DNA of 64,000 nt. It comes from Planctomycetaceae bacterium (GTDB lineage: Bacteria > Planctomycetota > Phycisphaerae > Phycisphaerales > SM1A02). Under the pieces are notes generated by a model, which saw only the letters and a program-made list of their open reading frames with translations, was not told the DNA's origin and did no database searches. The number at the start of each line of letters is the position of its first letter. The stretch's first letter is position 1. The position numbers and the translations under genes are program-made. Positions 50,466 through 61,595 of this stretch are shown here, one piece after another. Location of the stretch: the NCBI GenBank assembly GCA_947492385.1, contig CANLMX010000006.1:16688-80687 (forward strand), written 5' to 3'.

Positions 50466-51610
50466 GCCAGTTCCCCGTGGTCGGCGCAGTGCAGCAACGC
50501 GTCGGCTCTGCGCTTCGCCGCGGGGCGCTCACGGCGAAGCTCGCGCGGCGCCGGCTGCGCAAGCCCGCGAGCCTCCACACGTCGCCGGGAACGCTGGTCG
50601 TGGAGCCCGATGCCGCTCCCACCGTCGTCACCGTGATGGCCTTCGGGCCCGACTCGCTCGTCGAGCGCACGGTCACCGACGTCGCAGGGATCGATGCAGC
50701 CGCCGGCGATCATCCAGTGGTCTGGGTCAACATCGAGGGCCTTGGCGACGCATCGCTCCTGAAGGCGATCGCCGACCGCTTCGGCATCCATCCGCTGGCG
50801 ATGGAGGACGCGACCGACATGTCGCAGCGCGCGAAGGTCGAGACGTACAGCGATGCCACGTTCATCGTGCTGCCGATGCCGCATGACGAAGGCAAGGGAT
50901 TCTGGACCGAGCAGCTTGCGATCTGGCTGCACGGCCGGTTCGTGGTGGCGTTCCAGGGTGTACCTGGCGGAGACTGCCTCGACGGCGTCCGCGCGCGCAT
51001 CCGTGCGGGCTCGGGTCGCCTTCGACGCACGGACGCGTCGTACCTGGCATACGCGCTCGCCGACGCCGTCGTCGACGGGTTCTTCCCCGCCGTCGACCGG
51101 ATCGGCGGAATGGTCGAGGACCTCGAGGACGAGGTCTTCCGCCGGCCCACCGGCCAGCAACTTCAGCAGATCCGGCGTGCGCGGTTCGAGCTGGTCCAGA
51201 TGCGGCGGGCGCTGCTGCCGATCCGCGACCTCGCGATGAGCATGCTCGGCATGGACCGCGTCTTCGATGCCGAGGTGCGCCCGTACCTGCGCGACCTCGC
51301 CGACCACGTGGCGCGCGCGCTCGACCAGATCGAGACCGACCGCTACATGGCGAACGACCTCCTCGAGATCTACATGACGAGCGTCAACCTGCGCCTCGGC
51401 GAGACCTCGAAGGTGCTGACCATCATCGCCACCCTGTTCATGCCGCTCAGCTTCATCGCGGGCGTCTACGGCATGAACTTCGACTGGATGCCCGAGCTCG
51501 ACTGGCCGTACGGGTACCTCTTTGCGCTGGGGCTCATGGCCCTGACCGCCGCCGGGCTCGTCGCCTACTTCTGGCGCAAGGGCTGGCTGCGGGACAGCAC
51601 GAAGCTCTGA
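50462..51610 (+). CDS. corA: CorA-family magnesium/cobalt transport protein
   Basis: The 382-residue protein has the CorA layout: a large cytoplasmic N-terminal alpha/beta funnel, a long stalk helix ([20 protein letters not shown]) and two C-terminal TM segments. The selectivity loop after TM1 has the hallmark GMN in YGMNF ([18 protein letters not shown] precedes it almost exactly). A short TM2 and a basic C-terminus follow. It should carry Mg2+ (and possibly Co2+ or Ni2+) into the cell as a pentamer. The ATG overlaps the preceding stop by ATGA. Confidence 0.94.
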   Translation: MSQFPVVGAVQQRVGSALRRGALTAKLARRRLRKPASLHTSPGTLVVEPDAAPTVVTVMAFGPDSLVERTVTDVAGIDAAAGDHPVVWVNIEGLGDASLLKAIADRFGIHPLAMEDATDMSQRAKVETYSDATFIVLPMPHDEGKGFWTEQLAIWLHGRFVVAFQGVPGGDCLDGVRARIRAGSGRLRRTDASYLAYALADAVVDGFFPAVDRIGGMVEDLEDEVFRRPTGQQLQQIRRARFELVQMRRALLPIRDLAMSMLGMDRVFDAEVRPYLRDLADHVARALDQIETDRYMANDLLEIYMTSVNLRLGETSKVLTIIATLFMPLSFIAGVYGMNFDWMPELDWPYGYLFALGLMALTAAGLVAYFWRKGWLRDSTKL

Positions 51611-51677
51611 TGCCCGCCGGCGCGGGCCCCCTGGATGCAGGGGAATCCACGCACGCTCCGCGGGCGAACCCGGTTCC

Positions 51678-53120
51678 ATGACGACCGCGCCCGCGCCGAC
51701 CACGCTTGCAGCCCTCCGAGCCACCGGGTGGACGCCCCGGTCCGTGAAGGAGGAACTGCGCTCGAACTTCGAGCAGGCGCTCTCCGCGGCGGTGGCCCGC
51801 GGCGAGCGCGGGGCGTCGGCCCTCTTCCCCGGCATCCTCGGCTACGACGACACGGTGCTTCCGGAACTGGCGACCGCGATCATCGCGGGCCACGACATCC
51901 TGTTCCTCGGCGAGAAGGGCCAGGGCAAGAGCCGCCTGATGCGGATGCTGCCCTCGTTCCTCGACGAGTGGCTGCCGTACCTCGACCTCCCCGGATCGCC
52001 CGTCCACGAGTGCCCCGAGCGGCCGATCACCCGCGCCGGGCGCGAACTGGTCGCCTCGCAGCCGGCCGACCGCGTCCCGATCGCGTGGTGGCACCGTGAC
52101 CAGCGCTACGCCGAGCGCCTCGCGCCCGGCACCAAGTTCGCCGACCTGATCGGCGAGATCGACCCTTCGCGCTTGGCCGCGGGCACCTCGATGGGCGCCG
52201 AGGAGGCGCTCCACTTCGGCCTGGTCCCGCGCATGCACCGGGGCATCTTCGCGATGAACGAGCTGCCCGACCTGGACGAACTGGTGCAGGTGGGGCTCTT
52301 CAACGTGCTCGAGGAGCGGGACGTCCAGATCCGTGGATACCCCGTGAGCTTCGACCTCGACGTGATGCTCGTCTTCAGCGCGAACCCGAGCACCTACAAC
52401 CGCTCGGGCAAGGTGATCCCGCAGCTCAAGGACCGCATCGGGAGCACCGTGGTCACCCACTACCCGCGCGACCGCGACGCGGGCATCGCCATCACGCGCC
52501 AGGAAGCCGGCATGGATCTCGGCGGCGCGCACCCGGTCGTGGTCCCGCCGTTCATGGACCGGGTGGTCGAGGAGATCTCGGTGGCCGCCCGCCGCAGCAC
52601 GTTCGTCGACCAGGCCTCCGGCGTCAGCGCCCGGTTCAGCGCCGCCAACTGGCGCACCATGGTGGCAAGCGCGCGTCGCCGCGGCATCCAGCTCGGCGAG
52701 CGCCCGGCGGTGCCCCGCATCAGCGACCTGTCGCACCTGCATTCGTCCTCACTGGGGAAGCTCGAACTCGACCTCATGGGGACCCACCAGATGGACGAGC
52801 GCCGCGTGATCGACGCGATCGTCGCCGAGGCGGTCGGGAACGTCTTCAAGGAGTACGTCGACGAGCACGGGCTGCCCGCGATCGCCGAGGCCTTCGCCAA
52901 GGGCGTGCGCATCGAGGTGGGTGAACTGATCCCGAGCGCGAACTACGCGGAGCGGATGCAGGGCGTGCCCGAGGCATGGGACAAGGCCTTCGAGGTGAAT
53001 GCGAGCGGCGACCCGGCCGTGCGCGCCTCGTGCGCGGAGTTCGTGCTCGCCGGGCTGTGGGCCACCGACCGCGTCAGCCGCACCGTTCGCCATGGGCGTA
53101 CCTCCTACGAACTGAAGTGA
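51678..53120 (+). CDS. AAA+ ATPase, magnesium-chelatase ChlI/MoxR-like
   Basis: The 480-residue protein has one AAA+ module. The Walker A is GEKGQGKS (residues 78-85), the acidic Walker B-like stretch is [11 protein letters not shown], and a sensor-like block follows at [21 protein letters not shown] helical lid domain follows. It resembles the ChlI subunit of magnesium chelatases and related MoxR-type ATPases that act with a von Willebrand protein. Its stop overlaps the start of exactly such a protein. No tetrapyrrole genes are nearby, so a chelatase role is not claimed; remodelling or activating a target protein is the likelier function. Confidence 0.88.
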   Translation: MTTAPAPTTLAALRATGWTPRSVKEELRSNFEQALSAAVARGERGASALFPGILGYDDTVLPELATAIIAGHDILFLGEKGQGKSRLMRMLPSFLDEWLPYLDLPGSPVHECPERPITRAGRELVASQPADRVPIAWWHRDQRYAERLAPGTKFADLIGEIDPSRLAAGTSMGAEEALHFGLVPRMHRGIFAMNELPDLDELVQVGLFNVLEERDVQIRGYPVSFDLDVMLVFSANPSTYNRSGKVIPQLKDRIGSTVVTHYPRDRDAGIAITRQEAGMDLGGAHPVVVPPFMDRVVEEISVAARRSTFVDQASGVSARFSAANWRTMVASARRRGIQLGERPAVPRISDLSHLHSSSLGKLELDLMGTHQMDERRVIDAIVAEAVGNVFKEYVDEHGLPAIAEAFAKGVRIEVGELIPSANYAERMQGVPEAWDKAFEVNASGDPAVRASCAEFVLAGLWATDRVSRTVRHGRTSYELK

Positions 53121-54850
53121 CCGTCCCTCCCGGCCAACCCCTGGGCGGCGCGTACCACACGTACCTGGGCTACGACGCGGTGCGCTTTGGGTCGGCGAAG
53201 CCCTCGGACCCCGGGGCCGCCGCGCGCGGCGCCTTCGAGCACATGCTTGCCATGGGATCGATGCGGCGCTTCACCGACGAGGAGCTCGCGAACGCCATCC
53301 GCATCGACCCCTCGCAGGTGCAGGGTTTGGGTCCGAGCATCGACGCCCTCATCGCGATGCTCGAGGCCAGGCGCGACCGGATCCTTGCGACCTACGACCC
53401 GGAGCCCGCCCGGCAGGAGGCCGCCGCGGCGTTCGACCGCGCCGCGCGCACTGCTGTGCCCCCGGGCGATGGGGACGTGGCCAAGCGCATCGCGCGCGCG
53501 GTTGCGCAGGGGCAGCTCCGCGACCTCGAGCGGCTGTGGTACCGGCTTCCCGAGGGCTCGCGCGAGCAGCGTGCGCTGACCGTCGCCCTCGAGCGCCTGC
53601 GCGAGCGCTTCGAACTCGACCAGCTCGCGTCGCGATGGGCGTTCTCCGGGCGCGAGGAGCTCGACGCCGAACGTGCCATCGAGGTGAAGTCCGAGCTCGA
53701 GGAGATCGAGCGCCTGCTCGAACAGCTTCGCGAGGCGCTGAAGAACGCGAGGCCCGCGATCATCGACATGGACGCGCTCGAACGGTTCGCCCCGCAGGAG
53801 CAGGTCGACGGCCTGCGCGACGCGCAGCGGCGCGTCAATGAGCTGCTCGAGCGCCTCGCGGAGGAGGCGGGGATGCAGCGGACACCGGAAGGCGGCTGGT
53901 CGGTGAGCCCGAAGGCCATGCGCCTCTACCAGCGCGGGCTGCTTGCCACGATCTTCGGGGACCTGCAGGCCGCGCGCAGCGGCCGCCACGCGGGCATCCA
54001 GTCGCCGGACGGTGCGGTCGAGCTGCCGGGGACCCGGGCCTGGGAGTTCGGCGACAGCCCGGCGAACCTGGACATCCCGCAGACGCTGGTCAACGCGATG
54101 GTGCGCGAGGCAGGCGCGGGCCCGCGCGCGCCCGGCACCCCGGTGCGGATGCGCGGCGAGGACATGGTGGTCCATCGCACGCGCAACCAGCCGAAGTGCG
54201 CCACGGCGGTGATCATGGACATGTCGGGCTCGATGCGCAACGGCGGCCAGTACGTGCAGGCCAAGCGCATGGCGCTGGCCCTCGACGGCCTCATTCGGAG
54301 CGAGTACCCCGGCGACTTCCTGCAGTTCGTCGAGATGTACACGGTGGCGCGCCTGCGGTCGCCCGCGGAGGTCCCGCAGGTGATGCCGAAGCCCGTCACC
54401 CTGCGCGAGCCCGTGGTGCGACTGCGCGCGGACATGTCGGACCCCTCGATCACCGAGATGGACCTGCCGCCGCACTTCACGAACATCCAGCGCGCGCTGC
54501 AGCTCTCGCGGCAGTGGCTCACCGGCCGGCCCACCCCGAACCGCCAGGTCATGCTCATCACCGACGGCCTGCCCACCGCGCACTTCGAGGGCACCGACCT
54601 GTACATGCTCTATCCGCCCGACCCCCGTACCGAGCGCGCGACCATGCGCGAGGCGATGCGCTGCAAGGAGGCCGGCATCACGATCAACGTGTTCCTGCTG
54701 CCCTCATGGAACCAGAGCGAGGACGACGTGCAGTTCGCCCACCGCATGGCCGAGTCCACCGGCGGGCGCGTGTTCTTCGTCGCCGGGCAGGAACTCGACC
54801 GGTTCGTGGTCTGGGACTACGTGCGCCGGCGTCGGTCGATCCTGGGGTGA
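53117..54850 (+). CDS. Von Willebrand factor A domain protein, partner of the AAA+ ATPase
   Basis: The GTG at 53117 overlaps the ATPase stop (GTGA). The 577-residue product has a helical N-terminal two-thirds rich in Glu, Arg and Leu, including a probable coiled coil at 190-260 ([20 protein letters not shown]). A VWA domain starts near residue 360, with the metal-binding site DMSGSM and downstream [14 protein letters not shown]. It should bind partner proteins through the metal site while the ATPase provides force, as in other AAA/VWA pairs. It is a cytoplasmic protein with no signal or TM helix. The target is unknown. Confidence 0.87.
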   Translation: MTVPPGQPLGGAYHTYLGYDAVRFGSAKPSDPGAAARGAFEHMLAMGSMRRFTDEELANAIRIDPSQVQGLGPSIDALIAMLEARRDRILATYDPEPARQEAAAAFDRAARTAVPPGDGDVAKRIARAVAQGQLRDLERLWYRLPEGSREQRALTVALERLRERFELDQLASRWAFSGREELDAERAIEVKSELEEIERLLEQLREALKNARPAIIDMDALERFAPQEQVDGLRDAQRRVNELLERLAEEAGMQRTPEGGWSVSPKAMRLYQRGLLATIFGDLQAARSGRHAGIQSPDGAVELPGTRAWEFGDSPANLDIPQTLVNAMVREAGAGPRAPGTPVRMRGEDMVVHRTRNQPKCATAVIMDMSGSMRNGGQYVQAKRMALALDGLIRSEYPGDFLQFVEMYTVARLRSPAEVPQVMPKPVTLREPVVRLRADMSDPSITEMDLPPHFTNIQRALQLSRQWLTGRPTPNRQVMLITDGLPTAHFEGTDLYMLYPPDPRTERATMREAMRCKEAGITINVFLLPSWNQSEDDVQFAHRMAESTGGRVFFVAGQELDRFVVWDYVRRRRSILG

Positions 54851-54932
54851 CGGCGGAGGCGCAGGCAGCCGCTTGGTCACGCACCCCGGGGCGAAGGCGA
54901 CGCGGACACTCGAAATCAACACGAAAACGGCC

Positions 54933-54961
54933 TTGATTCGGGGTGCGGGTCCGTCTAGCGT
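54933..54961 (+). promoter_or_regulatory. Promoter candidate for the type III glutamine synthetase gene
   Basis: TTGATT (54933-54938) and TAGCGT (54956-54961) are 17 bases apart in an otherwise GC-rich leader. They lie 33 bases before the ATG at 54994, which is itself preceded by AGGAGG. Confidence 0.5.
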
Positions 54962-54993
54962 TATTGACTTGGGCTCAGGAGGCCCACCCACCG

Positions 54994-57174
54994 ATGCACC
55001 CGTCTATGAACCACCTGGCCGATCCGATGAACGACAACACCTCGACGTTCCTCAACCCGACGCGCGCGTCAGACTACTTCGGCTGCATGACCTTCAGCGG
55101 CGACACGATGCTGAAGCGACTGCCGAGCGATGTGTTCGCCAAGCTGCAGCGCACCATCAGCGAGGGCTCGCCCCTCGACCCGGCGATCGCGAACACCGTC
55201 GCGGTGGCGATGAAGGACTGGGCCATCGAGCACGGGGCGACGCACTACTGCCACTGGTTCCAGCCGCTCACCGGGATCAGCGCGGAGAAGCACGACGCGT
55301 TCCTGAGTCCCATGGCCGACGGCAGCGCCATCGAGAAGTTCTCCGGCAACCAGCTGATCGTCGGCGAGCCCGACGCGTCCAGCTTCCCCTCGGGCGGCAT
55401 CCGCGACACCTACGAGGCGCGCGGATACACCGCATGGGACTGCACGAGCCCGGCGTTCCTCATGAAGAACCCCTCGGGGATCATCACGCTCTGCATCCCC
55501 ACGGCGTTCGTCAGCTGGACCGGCGAGGCACTCGACAAGAAGACCCCGCTCCTGCGCTCGATCCAGGCGCTCTCGACCCAGGCGATGCGCATCCTGAAGC
55601 TGTTCGGCACCGACAAGGGCGTCACGCACGTGGCCGGCACGCTCGGGGTCGAGCAGGAGTACTTCCTGGTCGAGCGCGAGCAGTTCGAGTCGCGCCTCGA
55701 CCTGGCGCTCACGGGCCGCACGCTGATCGGCGCCAGCGCCCCCAAGGGCCACCAGCTCGATGACCACTACTTCGGCGCGGTCCCCGACCGCGTCCTCATG
55801 TTCATGGCCGAGGTCGAGTCGCGGCTGTTCGAGCTCGGCGTCCCCGTGAAGACCCGCCACAACGAGGTCGCGCCCAGCCAGTACGAGATCGCGCCGACCT
55901 TCGAGAACGCGAACATCGCCGTCGACCACCAGATGATCACCATGCAGGTCCTGCGCATGGTGGCCCGCAAGCACGGGTTCGAATGCCTGCTCCACGAGAA
56001 GCCCTTCGCGGGCATCAACGGCAGCGGCAAGCACAACAACTGGGCCATTGCCACCAGCACCGGCGTCAACCTCCTCGATCCTCGCGAGGAGACGCACACC
56101 AACATGCAGTTCCTCGTGTTTCTGGCCGCGGTCATCCGTGCCGTCGATATGCACGCCGACCTGCTCCGCGCGTCGATCGCGAGCGCGGCGAACGACCACC
56201 GCCTGGGCGCCAACGAGGCCCCGCCGGCCATCATGAGCATCTTCCTGGGCGACATGCTCACGGACATCATCGACCAGCTCGAGCACGGCACGCCGAAGAA
56301 GACGAAGTCGGGCGGCGAGCTCGACCTCGGCGCCAGCACCCTGCCCCAGATCCCGCGCCACGCGAGCGACCGCAACCGCACGTCGCCCTTTGCGTTCACC
56401 GGAAACAAGTTCGAGTTCCGCGCCGTGGGCTCCACTGCGGCCGTCGCGTGGCCGAACACCGTGCTCAACACGATCATCGCCGAGAGCCTCGACGTCATCG
56501 CCACCGAGCTCGAGAAGAAGGCCGGCAGGAACCCCTCCGAGGCGAAGCTGGAGACCGCGGTGAAGGCCGTCCTGAAGGACGTCATCAAGAAGCACCGCCG
56601 GGTGTGCTTCGACGGCGACGGCTACAGCGAGGCGTGGCACAAGGAGGCCGAGAAGCGCGGCCTGCCGAACATGCGCAGCACGGCCGACTGCCTGGGCGCG
56701 TTCGCCACGAAGAAGGCGAAGGACCTCTTCGCGAAGTACAAGGTGCTGAACGCCCGCGAGCTCGCCGCCCGCCATGACGTGCTGGTCGAGCACTACTGCA
56801 CGGTGCTTGGCATCGAGTCGCGCACGCTGGTCCAGGTCGCCCGCACCCAGGTGCTGCCCGCCGCACTGCGCGCCCAGGAGGAACTCGCCACCACGGTGAG
56901 CGCCACCCTGGCCGCGGACGTCGACTGCGCCGAGACGCAGGCCGAGCTGAAGGCGTACGTGGCGATGGTGAACGAGCTCCGGTCGGCCACCAAGGAGCTC
57001 GAGACCCTTTCCTCCAGGCACCACAAGGACGAGGTCGCCGAGATGCGGTTCCTCCGCGACAGCGTCGTCCCGGCGATGGATCGCGTCCGCGCCGCCTGCG
57101 ACGCGCTCGAGCGGGTCACCCCGGCGGACACGTGGCCGATGCCCACGTACGCCGAGATGCTCCTCCTCAAGTGA
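54994..57174 (+). CDS. glnN: Glutamine synthetase type III
   Basis: This enzyme makes glutamine from glutamate, ammonia and ATP, the main ammonium assimilation step. The 726-residue length is typical of type III enzymes (GSIII), far longer than type I. Signature blocks include [28 protein letters not shown] with metal-binding Glu residues, [20 protein letters not shown] and [23 protein letters not shown] 54994 is chosen because AGGAGG lies 11 bases upstream; Met codons at 55006 and 55027 are alternatives. The C-terminal 150 residues are a helical GSIII extension ([20 protein letters not shown]). A strong terminator follows directly. Confidence 0.95.
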   Translation: MHPSMNHLADPMNDNTSTFLNPTRASDYFGCMTFSGDTMLKRLPSDVFAKLQRTISEGSPLDPAIANTVAVAMKDWAIEHGATHYCHWFQPLTGISAEKHDAFLSPMADGSAIEKFSGNQLIVGEPDASSFPSGGIRDTYEARGYTAWDCTSPAFLMKNPSGIITLCIPTAFVSWTGEALDKKTPLLRSIQALSTQAMRILKLFGTDKGVTHVAGTLGVEQEYFLVEREQFESRLDLALTGRTLIGASAPKGHQLDDHYFGAVPDRVLMFMAEVESRLFELGVPVKTRHNEVAPSQYEIAPTFENANIAVDHQMITMQVLRMVARKHGFECLLHEKPFAGINGSGKHNNWAIATSTGVNLLDPREETHTNMQFLVFLAAVIRAVDMHADLLRASIASAANDHRLGANEAPPAIMSIFLGDMLTDIIDQLEHGTPKKTKSGGELDLGASTLPQIPRHASDRNRTSPFAFTGNKFEFRAVGSTAAVAWPNTVLNTIIAESLDVIATELEKKAGRNPSEAKLETAVKAVLKDVIKKHRRVCFDGDGYSEAWHKEAEKRGLPNMRSTADCLGAFATKKAKDLFAKYKVLNARELAARHDVLVEHYCTVLGIESRTLVQVARTQVLPAALRAQEELATTVSATLAADVDCAETQAELKAYVAMVNELRSATKELETLSSRHHKDEVAEMRFLRDSVVPAMDRVRAACDALERVTPADTWPMPTYAEMLLLK

Positions 57175-57194
57175 TCGGACCCTCCTGACCCTCC

Positions 57195-57225
57195 GCGGAA
57201 GGGGCGTATACTCCGCCCCTTCCGC
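57195..57225 (+). terminator. Strong intrinsic terminator after glnN; loop carries a -10-like TATACT
   Basis: GCGGAAGGGGCG and its exact complement form a 12-bp stem with a 7-base loop, followed by TGTTCTTTT. This is a classic Rho-independent terminator. The loop is TATACTC, so TATACT (57207-57212) could also be the -10 element of the tig promoter, with CTGACC 17 bases upstream (57184-57189) as a weak -35. Confidence 0.85.
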
Positions 57226-57257
57226 TGTTCTTTTCGCAACTCCGCAGCCAAACCACC

Positions 57258-58655
57258 ATGTCCACCGAGACCACCGTCGTCGTCGAGACCGTCGGCCCCG
57301 CCCGCAAGCGCCTGAAGATCACCATCCCGGCCAAGGCCGTGGATGCCGGCATCAGCGACGCCTACTCGGCCGCGCGCAACGACGTGCAGCTGCCCGGCTT
57401 CCGCCGCGGCACGGCCCCGATCGCGCTCATCGAGAAGCGCTTCGGCGCGTCGATCCTCGAGGACCTCCGCCGCCGCCTGCTGACCGAGGCGTACACCAAG
57501 GCGCTCACCGACCACAAGCTGCAGCCGATCTCCGACCCGGAGCTCGACGAGAAGGCGGGCGAACCCGAGCTCAAGCGCGGTGCGGCGCTCGCCGTGACGC
57601 TGGACGTCGAGATCGTGCCGGACATCACGCTCCCGAAGCTCGAGGACGTCGAGGTGAAGCGCCCCGTCGCCGAGGTCGAAGAGAAGTTCATCGACGAGGA
57701 GATCCGGCGCCTCGGATACCGCTTCGGCACCCCCGGCCGCATCGACGGCCCGTTCGAGAACCTCGACCGCATGGTCGGCAAGGCCGTGGTGCGCGTGAAG
57801 GGCGCCCAGAAGGACCCCTACTTCGAGGCCGACGAGTGCCTGGTGGTGGTTCCCGATGCCGAGGACGAGGGCAAGGGCCAGGTGCTGGGGCTCATGTTCG
57901 ACGACCTCGGACCCAAGCTCACGGGACGCAAGGTCGGCGACACCGTCGCCCTGGTGACGAAGGGTCCCGCCGTGCACGAGCGCGAGGAACTCCGCAACGC
58001 CGAGATCACCGTGGAATTCACGCCCGCGCAGGCCGAGCGCATCGCCCCGGCCGCGCCGGAAGCGGTCGCCAACAGCCTCGGGCTCGGCAGCGTCGAGAAC
58101 CTGCGCGAGCAGGTGAAGCTGCAGCTCGAGGGACGGCGCGACCAGGAGCAGCGCGCCGCCATGCGCGAGCAGGCCGCCGAGTGGTTCGCCGACAAGGTCG
58201 ACTTCGAGCTGCCCGAGAAGATGTCTGGCGCGCAGATCGCCCGCAACCTCGAGATGGCGCGCATCCAGCTCCTCTCGCAGGGCCTGGACGAGGCCACGGT
58301 CGAGAAGCGCGTCGCGGAGATCCGCGGCGCGAGCGAGGCCGACACCCGTCGCCGGCTCAAGGTGTTCTTCATCCTCTCGAAGCTGGCGCAGGACCTCGGC
58401 ATCGAGGTCGGCGAGGCCGAGGTCAACGGGCAGATCGCGCAGATGGCGCGCACCCGCGGCCAGCGCCCGGACGCGCTGCGCGCCGAGCTCCAGCAGAGCG
58501 GCCGGCTCAACGAGATGGCCCTGGCCATCCGCGAGGCCAAGGTGCTTGACCGCGTCCTGTCCAAGGCGAAGGCCACGGACATCCCGGCGGAGGAATGGAA
58601 CAAGGTGGTCGCCGAGAAGCAGAAGGCTGCCAACGCGCGGGCCGGCAAGGCCTGA
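57258..58655 (+). CDS. tig: Trigger factor
   Basis: Trigger factor is the ribosome-bound chaperone that meets nascent chains. The 465-residue product has the ribosome-binding domain (residues 1-115) with the signature loop GFRRGTAP after VQLPGFRRG. A middle domain where a FKBP-type isomerase normally lies (about 150-255) is well diverged from the usual sequence. The C-terminal helical domain (260-440) contains LREQVKLQLEGRRDQEQRAA and VNGQIAQMARTRGQRPDALR. The usual gene order is tig-clpP-clpX; here clpP is not adjacent. Confidence 0.93.
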   Translation: MSTETTVVVETVGPARKRLKITIPAKAVDAGISDAYSAARNDVQLPGFRRGTAPIALIEKRFGASILEDLRRRLLTEAYTKALTDHKLQPISDPELDEKAGEPELKRGAALAVTLDVEIVPDITLPKLEDVEVKRPVAEVEEKFIDEEIRRLGYRFGTPGRIDGPFENLDRMVGKAVVRVKGAQKDPYFEADECLVVVPDAEDEGKGQVLGLMFDDLGPKLTGRKVGDTVALVTKGPAVHEREELRNAEITVEFTPAQAERIAPAAPEAVANSLGLGSVENLREQVKLQLEGRRDQEQRAAMREQAAEWFADKVDFELPEKMSGAQIARNLEMARIQLLSQGLDEATVEKRVAEIRGASEADTRRRLKVFFILSKLAQDLGIEVGEAEVNGQIAQMARTRGQRPDALRAELQQSGRLNEMALAIREAKVLDRVLSKAKATDIPAEEWNKVVAEKQKAANARAGKA

Positions 58656-58675
58656 CCGCGGCGGAACGCTGACGC

Positions 58676-58978
58676 GTGGATGCCTCGAGGTCCAGCATCT
58701 TCTTCTGGCTCGGTGTCGGGCTCCTGTTTGCGATCGCATTCGGCGGCTGGCTCATCGTGATGTGGGCCCGCCGCAATGCCAAGGCCCCGCTCGAGACCCC
58801 GAGGACCGCGTTCACGCTCGACGACCTGCGGCGCATGCGCGAACAGGGCGAGATCACCGAGCGCGAGTTCGAGACCGCGCGGGACATCATGATCCACAAG
58901 ACGCGCGAAGCCGCCGAGCGCGACCGCGCCCGGCGGGGCGGCACCGACTGGGGCGACGGCCGCGGGCAGCGTCCCTGA
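58676..58978 (+). CDS. Small membrane protein with SHOCT-like C-terminus
   Basis: The 100-residue product starts at GTG 58676. It has one TM helix (residues 9-30, [20 protein letters not shown]), then a basic linker. The C-terminal helical hairpin [21 protein letters not shown] has the style of SHOCT domains (short C-terminal domains with 'L..L...G.IT..EFE..K'). A Gly/Arg/Asp tail follows. It occupies the place where clpP normally lies between tig and clpX. Function unknown. Confidence 0.7.
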   Translation: MDASRSSIFFWLGVGLLFAIAFGGWLIVMWARRNAKAPLETPRTAFTLDDLRRMREQGEITEREFETARDIMIHKTREAAERDRARRGGTDWGDGRGQRP

Positions 58979-59084
58979 ACCATCGCTGCACGGAAACCCG
59001 CGAACGTCGCTGGAGGGAGCCGCCCGGCGGGCCGATAGACTCTCGGTCCGCGCCGCTTCCCGGCGTGGCCCACAGGAGCACTCC

Positions 59085-60515
<1,431 letters not shown>

Positions 60516-60527
60516 GCCCGGGCAGAC

Positions 60528-61013
60528 GTGCGCGACCACGCCACCCTGCTCCATGCCGCGCGAGCGATCGCCGGCCTCCGGACCGACCGCGAGCGGATGG
60601 ATGCCTTCGTCGACCTGTGGTGGGACGCCTTCGCCCGCACGGGCGCCAGCTGGGTGGGCTTCTACGTCGACCACCCGGCCGAGCCCGACGACCGCAGGTT
60701 GACGCTGGCGGCCCGACGGCCGAAGCCCGCGTGCTCGCCCATCGGGATCCACGGGGCGTGCGGCCAGGCCCTGGTCGCCGCCAAGTGCCTGGTCGTGCGG
60801 GACGTTGCGGACCTGGGCGCCGGCTACATCGCCTGCGACCCGCGCGACCGGAGCGAACTGGTGGTGCCGTGCCTGCGCCCCGACGGCACGGCGTGGGCGG
60901 TGCTCGACATCGACAGCCACGACGTGGGCTCCTTCGATGCCAGCGACGCCGAGGGCTGCGGGCAGCTCCTGGTGGCGGCGGGCCTTTCGGCGGCGGTTCC
61001 GCCTATCCGATAA
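60528..61013 (+). CDS. GAF-domain free methionine-(R)-sulfoxide reductase-like protein
   Basis: The 161-residue product is a single GAF domain. It has the three Cys positions of the fRMsr (MsrC) family in order: KPAC, GACGQ and YIACDPRDRSELVVP. Near the end comes the fRMsr-type WAVLDIDSHDVGSFD. These enzymes reduce free L-methionine-R-sulfoxide with thioredoxin. The start is GTG 60528, 12 bases after the clpX stop, so it may be co-transcribed with it, linking oxidative damage repair with protein quality control. A fourth Cys (VVPCL) is unusual. Confidence 0.85.
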   Translation: MRDHATLLHAARAIAGLRTDRERMDAFVDLWWDAFARTGASWVGFYVDHPAEPDDRRLTLAARRPKPACSPIGIHGACGQALVAAKCLVVRDVADLGAGYIACDPRDRSELVVPCLRPDGTAWAVLDIDSHDVGSFDASDAEGCGQLLVAAGLSAAVPPIR

Positions 61014-61029
61014 CCACGCGCATGCCCCC

Positions 61030-61058
61030 TTGCCTCGTGGCGCGGGTTGGCCTATCCT
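61030..61058 (+). promoter_or_regulatory. Promoter candidate for rpmB
   Basis: TTGCCT (61030-61035) and TATCCT (61053-61058) are separated by 17 bases and lie 47 bases before the rpmB ATG. A GAAGGA Shine-Dalgarno-like stretch lies between promoter and start. Confidence 0.6.
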
Positions 61059-61105
61059 CTCCGATCTTCGCCCGACCGAACGGGCCTCACCACGAAGGAT
61101 CAGCC

Positions 61106-61384
61106 ATGCCCCGCGTTTGCCACTTCACCGGCGCCAAGACCTCTTCCGGAAACGTCCTCAAGATCCGCGGCAAGGCGAAGTACCTCGGCGGCGTCGGCCT
61201 CAAGACGACGTCGGTGAAGAAGCGCACCTTCAAGCCGAACCTGCAGACCGTGGACACCGTCGAGGACGGCACGCGCAAGCGCGTGAAGGCGACGGTCCGT
61301 GCGATCCGGTCCGGCCTGGTCGTGAAGCCGATGAAGCGCGCGTACACGTACACGCGCGAGCGTCGTGCGGCCGCCGGCGCCTGA
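61106..61384 (+). CDS. rpmB: 50S ribosomal protein L28
   Basis: The 92-residue basic protein begins MPRVCHFTGAKTSSGNVL, the L28 start with the G-K-x-x-x-x-G-N turn. It continues with NLQTVDTVEDGTRKRVKATV and a Lys/Arg-rich end. It is a structural protein of the large ribosomal subunit. Only one Cys is present, so this is the zinc-free form. The C-terminus (RAYTYTRERRAAAGA) is longer and more basic than in many relatives. It has its own promoter and is followed by a promoter for dnaG. Confidence 0.93.
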   Translation: MPRVCHFTGAKTSSGNVLKIRGKAKYLGGVGLKTTSVKKRTFKPNLQTVDTVEDGTRKRVKATVRAIRSGLVVKPMKRAYTYTRERRAAAGA

Positions 61385-61411
61385 TCCGCGCGGCGATTCC
61401 GCCGCCATTCG

Positions 61412-61439
61412 TTGACTCCCGGAATTCCAGGCCTACATT
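61412..61439 (+). promoter_or_regulatory. Promoter candidate for dnaG
   Basis: TTGACT (61412-61417) and TACATT (61434-61439) are 16 bases apart, the best match to the sigma-70 consensus in the window. They lie in the rpmB-dnaG gap, 157 bases before the chosen dnaG start. Confidence 0.65.
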
Positions 61440-61595
61440 GAGCCCATCTTTGCATGGGCGGAGTGCATGGCTGCGGGCGCCTGTTTGGGCCGTCCGTGAT
61501 TCGCCATTCGGGCCTGCGGCATCGTGCCGCGGGCCGTCCGCACCCACCGGCCCCGACGGTCATGGAGCGGCGCAGGACGCGCCGGAACACGCGAC

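Noticed and set aside
51678..54850. Magnesium chelatase for chlorophyll or heme metabolism
   Set aside because: Only ChlI-like and VWA parts are present; no ChlH and no tetrapyrrole genes are seen in the window.
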